A stretch of 64,000 bases of DNA from Trogon surrucura (taxonomy: Eukaryota > Chordata > Aves > Trogoniformes > Trogonidae): the NCBI GenBank assembly GCA_020746105.1, contig CM036624.1, positions 25,876,084 to 25,940,083 on the forward strand, in the 5' to 3' direction. The notes beneath the pieces are model-generated. The model had not been told where the DNA came from. It was given only the letters and a program-made list of their open reading frames with translations, and did not search any database. This document shows positions 22,026 to 35,500 of this stretch, piece by piece (position 1 is the first letter of the stretch; each line of letters begins with the position of its first letter). The position numbers and the translations under genes were made by a program.

Positions 22026-25000
22026 GTGAGCCTCCGGCCCGGCCCTCGGGGCACTCCGCGCTGCCCCGGCCCCCCGAGGGGCAGCCTGCCCAGTCCCCGC
22101 CCCGCTTTCCTCCCTGCCCGCCGTGGGGTGGCCGCGCCCTCTCGGTGCGGGATGGCGGTGCCCCGCCTGCCCCGCTGTCGGGTCTGGCTTCCGCAGCCTG
22201 GGGGTGCAGTCGCACCTGGTCGCCGAGTGTGTGGATTAACGGCATCGGGACCCGGTGAAGAGCCTGCACTTGGGCCTTTGCGGAGTGTTGGTTCTCTCTT
22301 CCCTTGCTCAGTTGAAGATGGAGGGTGAAGCCTTTTGTTTCTGGTGTTGGGTGCTAGAGGTACCCTACAAATGCATGTTTATGATGACATTGACAAGGGT
22401 TAAAGATGGAATTTTAATTACTGGAAGGGAAAGTCAATAGGTGGATGTTTATTCTTAGTTTATTTTGTCTTGGGAACCTGAAGAGAATTGTGTCTCCTGC
22501 ACAAATGACCTTTTCATCCTCCTCCTGGGAAGCAGAAGTTGTCAGCCATGCTCTTCATTCTAGAAGTTGGGAGCACCTCTTTAATGGTGAACAAAACCAT
22601 GTCCCTCCCCTTGTCACACAAATTACAAGGCTGGGTTCTCAGGCTTTGATACCCAATTACGAGAGATAGGCAGACTAAGCTTTCATGTCTCCTAGGACAG
22701 GCGTAATGGCATAAAGTGGGCAAGGTGGCACATCCATGCTGAAGAGATACTTGAGCTTCAGTAATTTTCTCGAAAGGCAGATTCCTCTACTCCTTGTGCA
22801 GTGCTGAGTTTGTTGTATTTACCTGGAAACTCCAAGGAACCCCTCTGCCAAAACCTGAGATAATATTTAGTACACACACTTGCAGTAAAAATTTACTGTA
22901 AAAAAATAAGCAATGGAAGTGAGGTTTCTCAACTTTCTCAGGTTTTCGCATCCAGGCTGACATCCTTCTGAAAGATATGTTGTCAGACAAGTTGCTGTGC
23001 TCAGTTTAGAGATACTGTGTGAAGACTAGTGACTTTGATATACAGAGATTTTTATTGTACCTTCTGGCTTCACTTCCTATGCAAAAGTCATCTGTAGGGC
23101 TCTTAGCGCAGAAAAGTAGCTCATGATGGTCACTGGTAGTATTTATTTGCTTTCTTACGTGGTTCTCCCACAGATTCTCAAATGTAATGTCTGTATAGGA
23201 AAACCAAACTGGGCAATGGGGCTTCCTGCTGTGTGAGACATTCTTCTGTAATTTTTTCATTCTTCTTGAATGTGATTGTAATGAGGAGGTATAGATATAC
23301 ATGCACATGATTTTTGCAAGCAGTTATAGTTGAAAAGCCATCCATCGTTCTTTTTAGGGTGTATCTGTGAGTAGCCCTCTGAGACTGGTAACCTCTTACA
23401 TTGGTTCCTCCCGACTCCCCAAACCCCCTCATTAATAGAACATACTTCAAATCACTCTTCTGTGTTTATTATTTTCGAGGGTAATTTTAACATTTCCCTG
23501 TGTTTTGGAGAAAGCTGATCCTCTGACTTTTAATATATTGTAATATGGCTGTAAACCCACAGATACTCCTGTTTCTGAATTTCATTTCACATAGCTCATG
23601 CCTCACAGTAATAATCTGCTGCAGGTTTAATAACTTTTCCACGGAATTTCTGTGGGTCAAAAAGAAGATTGTGCAGTCCCTGCTGTGTGCCCAGCTTGCT
23701 TTGTCTTATTTTAATGCACATGAGATCACGCAGAGATCTGTGCCACTGTGGTATACAGAGCAGTCAGGACACTGTATTACCATAAAGAGATTAAGGGGGA
23801 AGAGAGAAGGGCTTTGACTTTTAATAATGTATTTGTTTTAGTAATTTAATGGACCCATACGTTTAACGTGGGTTTACAGTCTCAGAATACATATGCTTCC
23901 TGCAGAATAAGAAATGAAGAATGCTAAGGATTGCGGGCACTAATGGTTTAGAAAAAGAGGGGTGCAGGACTGGTGATGATGAGAATAGGGAGAGAGATTG
24001 CAAGAACTGAGAAATGGTGAAAAATTTTCGGAGAACATTTTTTGGGGGTTGGACACTGGAGACGGCAAAGAAGATAGCTTGGAAAGCAAGCAGCGTGAAA
24101 GTCCAGCCCAAAGTGAGAGAAAATGAAGGACTCGAGGAGGTTTAAGGAGTATGAGAGCAAGATAAAATTCTGTAACTGTGAGAAGGACATTCAAAGAGAC
24201 GGGCATGTCTTGAAGGAGATAAAAAAGTACCTGTTGTATGAGGACAGCAGGCTTAGAAAGGTAAAGGAGGAATGACTTCAGCAATGGTACATGCTATTTT
24301 GATGGCACAGAGGTGACAGTGTGAAATGACAATGGATGGTAGTGTCACAGTACAGCTTCCTTAATTTCCCATACAGCATTTTGGGATTATCTGTCAGGTT
24401 GAATGACCTGAAGTTGAGTGACCATTATACAAAATTCATCCTTAGTAAGTGTTCATGCATGAATGACAGCAGTAGGCTAAATGTCTGGATCGTTCAGATC
24501 TAGGAGCTGAAACATGTTCTTAACTTAGAAAGACTTTGTTTCTGGATCCCATAGTTAGCTTTAATAGGAAAACCTAGTTTCATGTTTGTGGTGTTGTACC
24601 CATTCTGATGCATATAGCGAGAGTAAGCATGCACGTCTTTGTAGAAGCTGTATGATAAGTACTGAAGTTATTATTAATCCATAATTACAGTATGAGTATT
24701 GACACATGGAAAAGCTGTGTTATATGGTAGTACAGGCATTTCTCTTCAGCGATAAAATTTAACAGTTGTCCACATTGTGAAATATCGTGTATTAGAAATG
24801 TCTGTCACTACTAGCAATACAGCTCATTTAGTAGTGCTGGCTGATCATGCATGGAGACTATTTGCCAGAAAATCAAGGTGCTTAGTAAAGTACCAATGAT
24901 TTTGAAATATAGCTTGCAATATTGTAATTACCAATTATTTTCCTCCTTTTATTTTATATTCAGTGAAAATTGTAGTTCCTCATCCATACTGTCAAGATAA

Positions 25001-26126
25001 GCAGGCAGTCTCTAACAATACAGCTGAAATATGTAATATTCTTTTTACTGGGTTGAAGAGTCTTTTTATAGGAGTCTCTTGTCACTCAGTCAGATTTGTG
25101 ATGTTTTGTTTCTTTAGTGCTTTGCCCTCATGGTTTCTGCAAACCCATTTTCCCTGAATCAAGCAGCAGAGATCAGAACCTGTGTTCTGAGCTTTAGCAG
25201 CCTTTCGCAGTGCAAACTTCGTTTTTGTAGAAGTGAACTCTTAAAACAGGGAAATTTAGAAATGCAGAGGATTCAGAGATTGGTTCTTGGCATTTTGCCC
25301 CTGAGTGTCCCAGAGCAACAACAGTTGACAGTCATTGTTGATGGATGTTTGAAATGAATGAATGAGATCTTTTTTTGTTCCCAATAGCCAGATGTTTGTA
25401 TCCTAAGAACTCTCACATTTGGAACAGAAAACATGGTTTGCTGGTGGTTGCTATTGAGAGGTCAAGGACTGAAACAAAAGTGGAGGAGTAGCAGCTACCC
25501 TCTACTTTGAGGAGCTGTTGCTTCCTTACAGAAGCACGTTGGCTGAGCGTAGCACTGCTCAGCTGTTGCATCCGTTCGGAAGTTAGTCTGGGACTCTTGT
25601 TCGTTCTATCAAACTAACATCTTCCATGAATTCTTTGAGAGTAATACTGAAATTAAAAAGGTTTCATCACTGGTATCGAGGGAAGCAGAATTAGGCTCTT
25701 CCGTGGGGATGCATGGGGATAAGGCTTTCTGTTGATTTATCATAGTGCTAGCAAGAAATTACAATACTAATATTTTTCAAGCAATTACTGCATACAAATA
25801 AGAGACTGTTAATGAAAGTAGGAAACCTAGCACTATTCCAGAACTTGCAAGAAATAAATATTTAACCATTGTATTACTATTCTGAAATGAATGTGTGAGA
25901 ATGTCTGTGGATAGTTAAAAAGCTTTTTATCCAGTATTGACTCAACAGTTGGTACTGCGAATAAAATATGAGTTTGTCACATATGTAATTGAATAATATT
26001 TCAAGCCATCAAGGATTTTCTTTCTTAGAAAATATAAAATAAAACATATCAGAGTCAATCTCGTGGACAAAATGTATGATTTATTAGAACCATGTTTAAA
26101 TGCCTTAAGAGAGCATTGAGATCAAC

Positions 26127-26204
26127 ATGATAATTTAAATGATCACAATGATTTTTTAATTTATGATAATGTAAATTATCATATGCAAAGAAATCTTTGT
26201 GATC
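26127..26204. repeat. nested AT-rich inverted repeats, possible enhancer core
   Basis: An inner inverted repeat has arms ATGATAAT (26163-26170) and ATTATCAT (26175-26182) around a 4-base loop. An outer pair is GATCACAA (26141-26148) with TTGTGATC (26197-26204). A third ATGATAAT copy lies at 26127-26134. ATGCAAAG just after the inner repeat (from 26182) is one base from the POU octamer. The arms are seen directly; a regulatory role is inference. Confidence 0.5.
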
Positions 26205-26925
26205 CCTTTAAATTAATGCAGATCAGAGAATAGTGTATTTAACGAAGTGTTTGAGAAAGAATCATTCTGCAAATAGTGCTACAGCTCCTTAATCTCTGAG
26301 ACACACTAAGTTGTGTTAGGATGGAATTATTTTTCCAGGATAGTAAACTTCGTACACTTAGAATAGGGGGGGAAATCTTGCAATGTTTTATGTTCTTTTT
26401 GATAAGTGTTAGATAAAAGGAGTTCGGAATTTGAATTTTTACCTGATTAGTTAACCCATGGACAGTTTTGTGCTGAATAGTTTGTGGGGGTCACTAAACT
26501 AACCTTAATAACCAACCTTCGTAACTAACTTACGTGAAGATGGGAAGGAATTAAATTGAGGGGTTTAGTGTCTTTCAGATGAATTTATCATAGAATCGTA
26601 AGATATCTTACAACCAAACAGCTTGTCTTGCCTGAGGTGGGATTGAGCCCACTGAGTTGAAGTAAACCACAAACCACGATTTCATTACATGTTCCTGTTT
26701 GCCTGGGCAATTCTTACCTGCAGATGAAGGAGCACAGGCTTGCTTGTGCAGTTTTAGGTGTTTGACGGAGCTTTTGTTATGTGAGAGATCCACAAGGGGG
26801 AGACTTTATTCTAGAATAACCTTGCTGGGGGGGAAACACTTCCATCTGTCCCAGATCTAGAAAAGATGCGAGTCCAAAAAACCCCTTGTTCAGTGTTTTG
26901 TTATCTTCTTGGCTTTTTCTTGCTT

Positions 26926-26948
26926 ATATTTATTTATTTATTTATTTA
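26926..26948. repeat. (ATTT)n microsatellite
   Basis: About five and a half copies of ATTT in intron 2. Confidence 0.85.
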
Positions 26949-29155
26949 GAAGTACCGTAGTTACCTTTTTATGCTGATAAGCTATAGATTCATTAAAACC
27001 CTCATCAAGTTGACAGTTTAAAAAAAAAATAAAAAAAATTAGTACCACAGAGATCAGAGAATATCCACTGAATATCCACACGCACAGAGCAGAGACAATT
27101 GTTTTACCAGATTTCCCCAATGTTTGAATAATGCTTTGTATTTTCTTGCTTTTGAGCTACTGCAGTTGTGTGCTTTTTCAGCTGAGCAAATCATAATACT
27201 GGATTCATGCATTTTGGTGACCCTTTTCTAAAATTTTTAGCAGCTTCTGTGTGCACTAGATGATGATACCTAGTATGCAATACGGAAAACACAACAGTGT
27301 TGGGAAATGAAGTTTTATTTTCCTGTTTTCCAGGTTGCCTGGCACCTCTGCAAAGAACCAGTGCTCCTAGCCTGGCCCTCTTCCTACTCAGAATATTTTG
27401 AAATATTTCCAAATGTTTACATTAGAAACTACATAGTTAACTGTGCAGTTTATGCATTTATTTTATGAAAAAGGCCGTATTCTGTAGTTGGACACTTTTT
27501 ATTTTGTTTTGGTAGAATTCTGACTCCAGTGTTTGCTTGAGAAAGAACACAAATGTTAGCTATCAGGATAATAAAAATAAATAATATTTTACAGTCATCA
27601 CTATTGCCTAATTCTTTCTAAAACAAGTTCTGTTAAAGACGAAGTCTAACTAAGGGCGGGGGGTTGTGTGTGTCAGGACTTGTTGCTTAAAAAAACTATT
27701 TAAAAAAAGTACAGGTGCTATTAAACATTCATACGTGCCTGAAAACTGCGAGATGTTTGGCATGCCTCTAATGCATGATGTTATTGCATTCACTCGTGTA
27801 ATGTGATGCATAAAACCTACCCAATCACAAACCAGCTGCATTCTGATCGTTTCCTGGTTATTGAGAAGCTAAAGGAGAGTAAATTATTGTCATTGTACTG
27901 AAAATAGAGAAAGTATTGGAATTTATACCAGGCAAAGATCTCGCCTGTGCATTTTGTGACATTTTGTGATGTAGGTTTATTCTTTTATAGAAGCTGAAGT
28001 AAACAGATTATTTCAGAGACTGTATCGCAAAAATCTCAGTGATTGATTTCAGTAAAAACATAAATAGTAGGTAGATGGTCAGGTCAAGGCAGTTAATGCA
28101 GAACTGTGTTTTAATTTTCTCACATTTTAAAAGAGTCACATCTTGCAGCAATATCTGATACTATGAAATTGATCATAATGTGTTATCTTGTTTATACAGT
28201 TGACTAAGGCAAAGTTATCTTTTTTTCTTTTTAGAAGAAAAGATGCAGAAGCATGAAGATGTTTTTATTTATTTTGCACTCTGTTTTTTTGATTTATTCT
28301 GCGTTATAACCTTTATCCTGAATCGTGAAAAGTGAAGAATGAGTAAATATGCTCTTTCCTGGTTTATGAATATCCTGTGCATCACATTTCAATAAGCGGG
28401 TGCTGTTTGTTTCCGTTGTCTGCTTCCCTATCTTCTTTTGTGAACATGCAAAATTTCTCGTTTGCTGGATAGGCAAAATATTTCCGCGCAGGGAACTGAT
28501 GACACTTTGTCTGTTAGTGAGATTTGCTCGTCTTTCATTCAAAACCCCTTTCTTTTTTTTTTTTCCAGTTTCGCCATTAGTTTCAATGACCACATTTGTA
28601 TTTTTAGTATATGCTGAAGTACATGTGATAACCATTTAAAGATACCATGTTGTGCACTTTTTTTCCACACAGTCTTTCACTGTGAGCATTTTAGGCTATT
28701 TTCATCTTCCTGCGAAGACAAAGTGTTTTTTGGAAGGGTTTTAATCCTTGGTGGAAGCAAGTCTGTATTAAATGAGATTTTCAATGACAGGAAATGTAAT
28801 TTTTGTTCACAGCTGATGGATATCTCTCAATACAGTTCTTTAAGTTCTCTTTTTCTGCTTGTCCTGGGGCATAAGTGGATATTGAGTGTGACCCAAACTG
28901 TGTGGTACCCTCGGAACAGGAGACTGCAGGTAGTTTCCTTCTCCTGACGACCTTCCTTATTAGTTTAACCTGTGTTGCTCAGCAATGCTCCGTATGCACA
29001 TCCTTGATGCTGAGGTGGCATTTGTACGAAGAACTCGGTGTATTAATTGAACTTCTAATTAGGGCAATTATGATGAAATCAGTAGTCATTTGGTGCTGAT
29101 ATAAGCAGATGTGACAGCACAAAAGCTTCTTTGAAGGTGAGGGGAAGCATCATGA

Positions 29156-29182
29156 TGTTTCACCTCACTGTGTTTCACCTCA
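29156..29182. repeat. two-copy 15-bp tandem repeat
   Basis: TGTTTCACCTCA occurs at 29156-29167 and again at 29171-29182, separated by CTG. Small local duplication. Confidence 0.8.
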
Positions 29183-31240
29183 TCCCTAAGCAATCTTCAT
29201 TAGTCATCACTCTTGCTCTAACAGTTAAAGCTTAAGGTATTAAGACCGGCTGTAAAAGCCAGTATTTTCAGTTCAGGAACTGCTGTTAATTGTTCTCCAT
29301 TGTCATTCTGAACATATCCAAATACAGTTAAGTATAAGAGTCACATAGGAAGTGAGTGGACAAGTCAAAGCTGAAACCTTCTGCCTTCAGAGAGTCTGTT
29401 TTCAACAGAAGTGCAAAATACAAATGGAGAAGTGGAGCTCTGAAGTGCCCCTTGATGGTGTTACATGAAGGACAGAGTTGGATGCTGAGAAACACGTACA
29501 CATTCCCATGGAGAATATACCACATTTGAACTGAGGTTGGGTGAATCTGATAATACTGTTAGTGCCTGGACTGTATTCAGAGAGGCATACCCTGTAAGAG
29601 GAGCAAAATGTGTGTATTAAGTAATAAATACTAGATTCTTACTAGAACCTTGTAAGAAAACTTCAGAATAAGATGGGGTTACTTTAAAACATGGAAAGGA
29701 CGAACTGATATATTAGTAGATTGCTAGAGTATTTATTCACAGGGACAGTGAACTAGTATGAAATGTTCATTGTCCAAGAAAAGAGAACAGTGATGGGTTT
29801 ATATGGTATACAGGCAGCATAGATCAGGTTTTCTTAATTCAAATTTAGTAATCTGGACTGTTCTAAGTAACACAGAACAAGAATATATGAATGTGTACTT
29901 TGTCGTGGAATACAAGACGTTAGGAATTCATTGCAGCTGTAGAAAAATTTCCATTACAGAATGGACGGCTTAGTGGGAAATTATGTGGGAAAGAGGAGAG
30001 TGTTTTCAGTAAACAAGTCAATACCTTTGGAACATACATTTTTGTTTAATAAATATTATGTTAGTATGTTATGAACATTCTCAGGTGTTGACATGATGTT
30101 AATGTTGCAGAAACAAAACATTCTGTAAATTTCATACTGTTTGGACAGTATTAAATTAGAATGTATCTTGCCCTCAGCTATAGCAGGTCATAAAAGTAGA
30201 TATAATAACACTCTGTTAACAGAGTGTCAGTCTAAGAGCTATCTCTAAGGAAAAGAAAAAATGCAGCTGTGCAAGTTTGTGCAAATGTCTATCAAGCTTT
30301 GTGCACAGGAAAGTTAAAGGACTATTGTTATGCTTTAAGAAATGGCTTGCCAAGAAACAGGCTTCGAGAGGCTGCATTCATTACCCAGTACACGCCACTC
30401 ACCAGTTTGCCTGCATGAAGTTAAAACCTTTTCTACCAGTTGAGAGACCAGGCTGTGTTTTGTAGATGGTGATGGGAGTTACATTCAGGCTCATTACTTT
30501 TTAAGCTTTCTCACCTGCACTGCATTCTCTGTGGGTAGATATTTTTATTCTGTTTCAGTGAAATTCACCCTCGTGACTTGTGTGACACGTAAGCATCTGC
30601 GGAATCACATAATAAGGCAACTGACAGGAAGGTGACGTGTGGTTATGGGCTGATAAAGTGTTATACAGAGATCCCAAAGTTCGTGGAGGCTGGGTCAGGA
30701 AGTCTACCTAGTGTAGTTTGAGAGAAGCTTGTGAGCTGGAGTTTGAAAGCAGAATAGTCACGCTGGATCTGAGCAAGTAAATCCTGACGTGTGGCAGGAA
30801 GGTTTCTTCTGGATCTGGGCTGTCTCCGCACCGTGCTTGCTGTGGCATTCAGGGTCAGCGTAGGCTGAAACCGTATGGGGTGCTGAGGAGATGCTCAGGC
30901 ATGCCCAAAGCATTTCTGGGCAATTCTGAAGTGAAGTGCTAGGGACTGAAACTGCATTTGAAATACTAGCTGTTCTTTAACTTTAGCCATCCAAGTTATA
31001 TACACCTTATATTTGCAGAGATGGAACATTTGGCCACAGCAAAGATCTGTTTAGAAAACATTATGATTTCCAAGACTTGTCCGTAGTCTTTATGAGAAAA
31101 CTTTTGGCCAAATGCATGGAAAAGGTGCTCTCCCAACCTTACCTTCAGCCTTTATGCAGAGCACAGAGGCTCACAGGGAGCATGTGCGGTTCTACAACCT
31201 GTGCTGTCCTATTCCTGCTCTAGCTTTCAGTGTAGCATTT

Positions 31241-31328
31241 TAGTGGTGGACCTGGCATCACTACGTTAATGGTTGGACTTGGTGATCTTGAAGGTCTCCT
31301 CCATCATAAACAATTCCATGATTCTATG
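31241..31328 (+). mobile_element. CR1 LINE 3' tail (severely 5'-truncated)
   Basis: Begins TAGTGGTGGACCTGGCAT and runs through GGTTGGACTTGGTGATCTTG and AAGGTCTCCTCC to a tail of TTCCATGATTCTATG. This is the 3' untranslated end of CR1, including the degenerate 8-bp terminal repeats that CR1 carries in place of poly-A. No coding part is left. Confidence 0.9.
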
Positions 31329-32563
31329 GTCTTTGGGTAAGTCCTTCAGACACTTGTCTAAATTTCATCCTTAGAGATTAGAATAATAACAATTATGCTC
31401 CTAAGTTTTGTTGTTGTCCATTTTATTCCTAGTGGTACTGTAAAAGGGTTATGTTTACGTCTCGGGATATTGGTTGACTCTAAAATAGGAGCATAAAACC
31501 TCAGAATACAGTCAGTGGCCTGACTGTGGCTGCCAGAGTGATTCAGAGTTAATATTGCCTGTCCTTCCTCAGCTTATCTGCCTGTGCTTGGATAAATGTA
31601 GATGAACTCCTCTTTTTTAAAAAAGCAAGATATAACAAACCACTTTGTGTTTTATTTAGATAATCTCTTTCTTAATGCTTATATTCCGCAGAATAGTCAT
31701 TATTGCTATTATTGATGACTATCCAAAATACATTTTATAAATTAAAAATCAATGGCAAAGTCACCGCTGTTTCCATTTGTTCGTCTACTTTTGTATTCTC
31801 TTTGTAGCACTGCTCCCGATTTCCTTCTGGTTTTAATAGTGATTCATGAGCCTTACAAAGATGGAGACAGTTTGTTATAATATTGCTCGCACTATCCATG
31901 AGAACTACTTTGGACATGAGCAGGACTGTACATAACAAGCAGCATTTCAGTGAGGGTTTCCCCCTCTTGCCAAGCGCCAGCTGACATGGTGTCTAAGCAT
32001 ATGTCTGTATGGGATTGTGCCAGCAGACGAGAGCGTGCTCTGCCCTCCCTGTGAGCTGGTTGGAGAGGCACCGGCTCTGCTCTGGCAGCTGAGTAGCTGC
32101 AGTTAGCATGTTGCTAAGCCAGAACTAATAAGCTTGACTGAGAGGCAGGGTTTATTATCTCAGACTCAGCAGCATATTTAGTGTGGTTTAGTAGCTTATG
32201 CCATGGAGCTTCTCTGTGTCCTGCAGTCTCGAAGCATGGGCAGAGCTTGCCTGTGGTTGGTTGTGTGGAGCACAGGCGGTATTTGCTTGCATCTCCCTGC
32301 CAAAACCTGCTAGTCCATACCCTGATGGTTTCCTAACCCCTCACCAGAGGAGTTTTTTCAGTCCTCTGCCACACCACCAAAAATTTCCTAACTAATACAA
32401 TTGGAGAATATAACTACAACCAGCATATTTATTGTACAGTTGCACGCAGTATTCAGTCAGAAGTCTTACTTACCTACCTCATATACCCTGTTACTTAAAT
32501 TTTGGTTATTAGATTGTCACATATTTAGTACACTTAATAAAAAACCACTATTTTCAGTATTTC

Positions 32564-32578
32564 TTTTTTTTTTTTTTT
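32564..32578. repeat. poly-T tract (15 T)
   Basis: Uninterrupted run of 15 T in intron 2 with no recognisable retroposed body beside it. Confidence 0.8.
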
Positions 32579-35500
32579 AACAGCATGATAGGTGATATTG
32601 TGGATCAGGTTTTCAAAGTTTGAAATGAGACCCTAGATTAAGTTCACACAGCAAGATTTGGTCATTTAAGTCACCATTTATGACAAAATCTACTGTTTTC
32701 ACTGGACTCATACTTATGAAAGAGAAGGTTTTAATCACTTTGCTTCAGAAAACCATGCTTGAGAATGAAGCTAAGAGGTTTTTTTGCTTGTAACACAGCT
32801 ATTTCTGTATACTTTGGTTATTTAATTTGTAATGTTTTTAGTTTTGTTTGTGTTTTCTGGTATTCTTATTGTGCATACTTCTTTGGAAATTTTGATGACT
32901 GTATCTTAATTTTGGTCATGGAAGAATTTTTGCTGATAGAATATTTAGTAATATCTTCACTAACATAAGCCTGCTGAGCCTTATTGTTACTCTTTCCATA
33001 TGTACTTATCATATTAATAGATTTAATTTTGATTTCTCTTTTATTTTTTTATGAATAGCGAAAAGCTCTGTTATGTTGCAAGTAGAATCAAAACTAGAGC
33101 TAAATTCTTCACTTCTCTGTATCAGCTTTATATCTTGGTAGCAGCACAAAAAAAAAAGCAATGATATGCTGAATATTCTTTCTCAGAAGTAGTGTTGGTG
33201 TAGTCCTTATGGTTTAAGGTGCTTTGTGCAGCTGGTAGATGTGGAGGAGGGATATCAGGGCCAGGAGGGTATCTCTGGTATTAATGTGTCTGATTTCTTC
33301 CAGCGCAGTGATCCCTTTTGATCTGCAGCAATTTGTGCAATACAGAACAGCTTTCAGGGTATCTTTAATTATGCCTGTGGACATTTTGGCCTGGGAATTG
33401 AAATGAGGCTTTAGAATCACCTTTCACTCCTGACTGTGCTGATTTGAAACTTCACACAGCTTGGTACCCACCTGTAAGCGGTTGGATCAGGTTTCTGCTC
33501 TGATAAAAGACACTGACTGTGCAGCATCCCGGGCTTCAGTGAAAGGTGCAGCTGGCGCTCGGTCTTTCTGTCAGGGTGAAATAGCAACATAGTCGGTACA
33601 TACACATACTTATAACCTGTAATAGCACGTATCTCGAGATCAGATCTAGATTTCAGACAGTTCCTGGGTCTTGATAACCTGTCTTCTAGGCTCCATATTG
33701 GTGTGGAATACACGGCTGCGTTAGAGGTACCTTAGAAAGAGAGTTCATGCTAAAAACAGACCAAGCCATTGTGCTTATATCAGTGCTCTCAGACACTTAC
33801 AGAATAAATTGATTGATGATACAATGCATCAGCTTTATTAAAGTTTCTCAGAAATGATTTTTTATAATTATGCTACTTCCTAGGGAGATATTTCAGTGTG
33901 TTATGAAGGTGACATATCCTATTTGTAGTGCATAATATGAAAAAACTCATTTTAACATGACAATTAGTGTTCTAACATTTGAACTTCCAGGTATGATGGT
34001 TAATTTTCATGGTCCATAGCAAATAAAAAAAAAAGATTAACTCCACCTGAAGGGGCAGGAGGTGATCTCAGCCATGTCATACTAAGTCCAAGGACCAAGA
34101 TATGTTTAAATTCTCAAGATGTTTTTAAATTGAGCGCGCTGCTCACAGGAAGTGCATGAAAACCTTGTGACTGAGAGCAGAGGTAAAACCAGCTATAACA
34201 GAGCAGTGCGTAAGCGAGTTTAGCTGAAATTGTAGTCCCATTGCCTCTTGATTCTGGATGATGAAGTTGCATCTGCTGTTTTGTTGTGTTTTTTTTTCTT
34301 TTTGGAATTGCTTTTTTTGTGTACCAGTCTGTGCAAAGCACTGAGACTTTGAAGTTCAAAATAAGAGTAATCTTAAAAAAATGGTAAGTTTTCTAGTTCT
34401 TTTTTTGTTTCCCTTGGAAAACAAATAGATCTGTCAATTTTTTTTTTGTTTTGTATCCTGTACTTTAACATCAGTAAAACTACTGAAAATTACATTATAC
34501 TGTGTTTATTGAAGTTGTGCTTCTATACAGTAATACACATAAGACATCTTATACTGCCTTAAGGATTAAGTTAAGCTCCTTTGTCGAGCCTGCTGGTATG
34601 GCAGGACTGTTAATCTTTAACTGTCAGAGTCTGGTTAGATCCTTCTTTAGACTGAGGCCATGTCTAAGTGCAAAGAAATTAAAACGAGTCAACTCTCCTA
34701 GTATTTATGCTTCCATATTTTTGCACAGAGCAATCAATAAAAAGAGAAGCTGCGTTAGACATACATATTTCTATAAGAAGGTTTCATTTCAAGCTCTTAT
34801 TTAACAGCATCATAATTTGCTTTATGTTTATGCTTGTGAAATATGAAGACAAAGTTGACAAAGTGTTCAAAATATTAAATTCATGAAAATAAGTTGTGCA
34901 GTGGGTGGCAGCTCATTAAAAGGAGGACAGGGGAAGTTTTGTGAACCTCCATTTCTTAATTAAAATTCCATAGATTTATCTGCGGTATATTCATGTTTTA
35001 TTACTTCAACAATTACTCTTACATTTTCCTTTGAAATTACAACATTAAGTCACAAAATAAAAAATGTGCTGTAGTTGCAACATACTTAGACAAGGCAAGA
35101 TTTGAAAAAACCCTATATGAAAATAATGGTGATGCTGGGAGGCAAAGGTAAGTTCCTTGTGAAAGATGAAAGCTAGTATTTTAGCCCTAGCAGGGTATAA
35201 AACTGGTAGTAAGGAGCCACAATATTGTGCTATAGGTAGCAAAGGTTTATGTATCACTGTGGATGTCTGTACCATTTAATTAACGTTGTCCTAGATAAAA
35301 CTTGTGAAGAGGATTCTTTTTAATAATTATCTGATAAAGGCCAACTGATGCTGTCTGTGCAAACATTCATTCAAAGTAGTAACATAATCATCCAGTGACG
35401 TGATACAGGTTGTGCATTCAAGAAGTAGGTTAAAATATACTACAAAGAAGCTTTACTTTGTGGTAGATGCCTAAATTGTACTTTTCTAATCAAGCTGTAT

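Larger units (their letters stand above)
20570..22260. promoter_or_regulatory. CpG island containing the ST6GALNAC5 promoter
   Basis: Base composition changes sharply at about 20570, where CpG dinucleotides become dense, and falls back at about 22260. The island covers the upstream promoter, exon 1, intron 1, exon 2 and the first 235 bp of intron 2. No TATA box stands near the start codon, which fits a CpG-island promoter with dispersed start sites. The transcription start cannot be placed from sequence. It should lie upstream of 21135, probably between the GC-box cluster and the start codon. Confidence 0.92.
22026..31240 (+). other. ST6GALNAC5 intron 2, first part, no further gene seen
   Basis: The donor GTGAGC at 22026 opens intron 2. 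After the island ends (about 22260) the sequence is AT-rich intronic DNA. I found no exon encoding the start of the catalytic domain, no RNA gene and no clear transposon. Points of interest are a purine-rich stretch at about 23920-24270, the nested inverted repeat at 26127-26204, an (ATTT)n repeat at 26926-26948 and a small 15-bp tandem repeat at 29156-29182. Confidence 0.75.

Noticed and set aside
20818-22269. Several minus-strand and other-frame open frames of 72-180 codons in the CpG island
   Set aside because: Stop codons are scarce in GC-rich DNA. The translations are low-complexity Pro, Arg, Ala and Gly, overlap one another, and match no family.
21084-22328. A single 414-codon open frame through the CpG island
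   Set aside because: It contains the ST6GALNAC5 start and anchor, but consensus donor and acceptor sites at 21150 and 21803 split it exactly where the known protein is continuous (MKTLM then RHGL). It is two exons plus a stop-free intron, not one exon.
26587-26640. ATCATAGAATCGTAAGAT as another CR1 3' end
   Set aside because: Only the first dozen bases resemble the terminal repeat. The following bases do not match the CR1 3' UTR.
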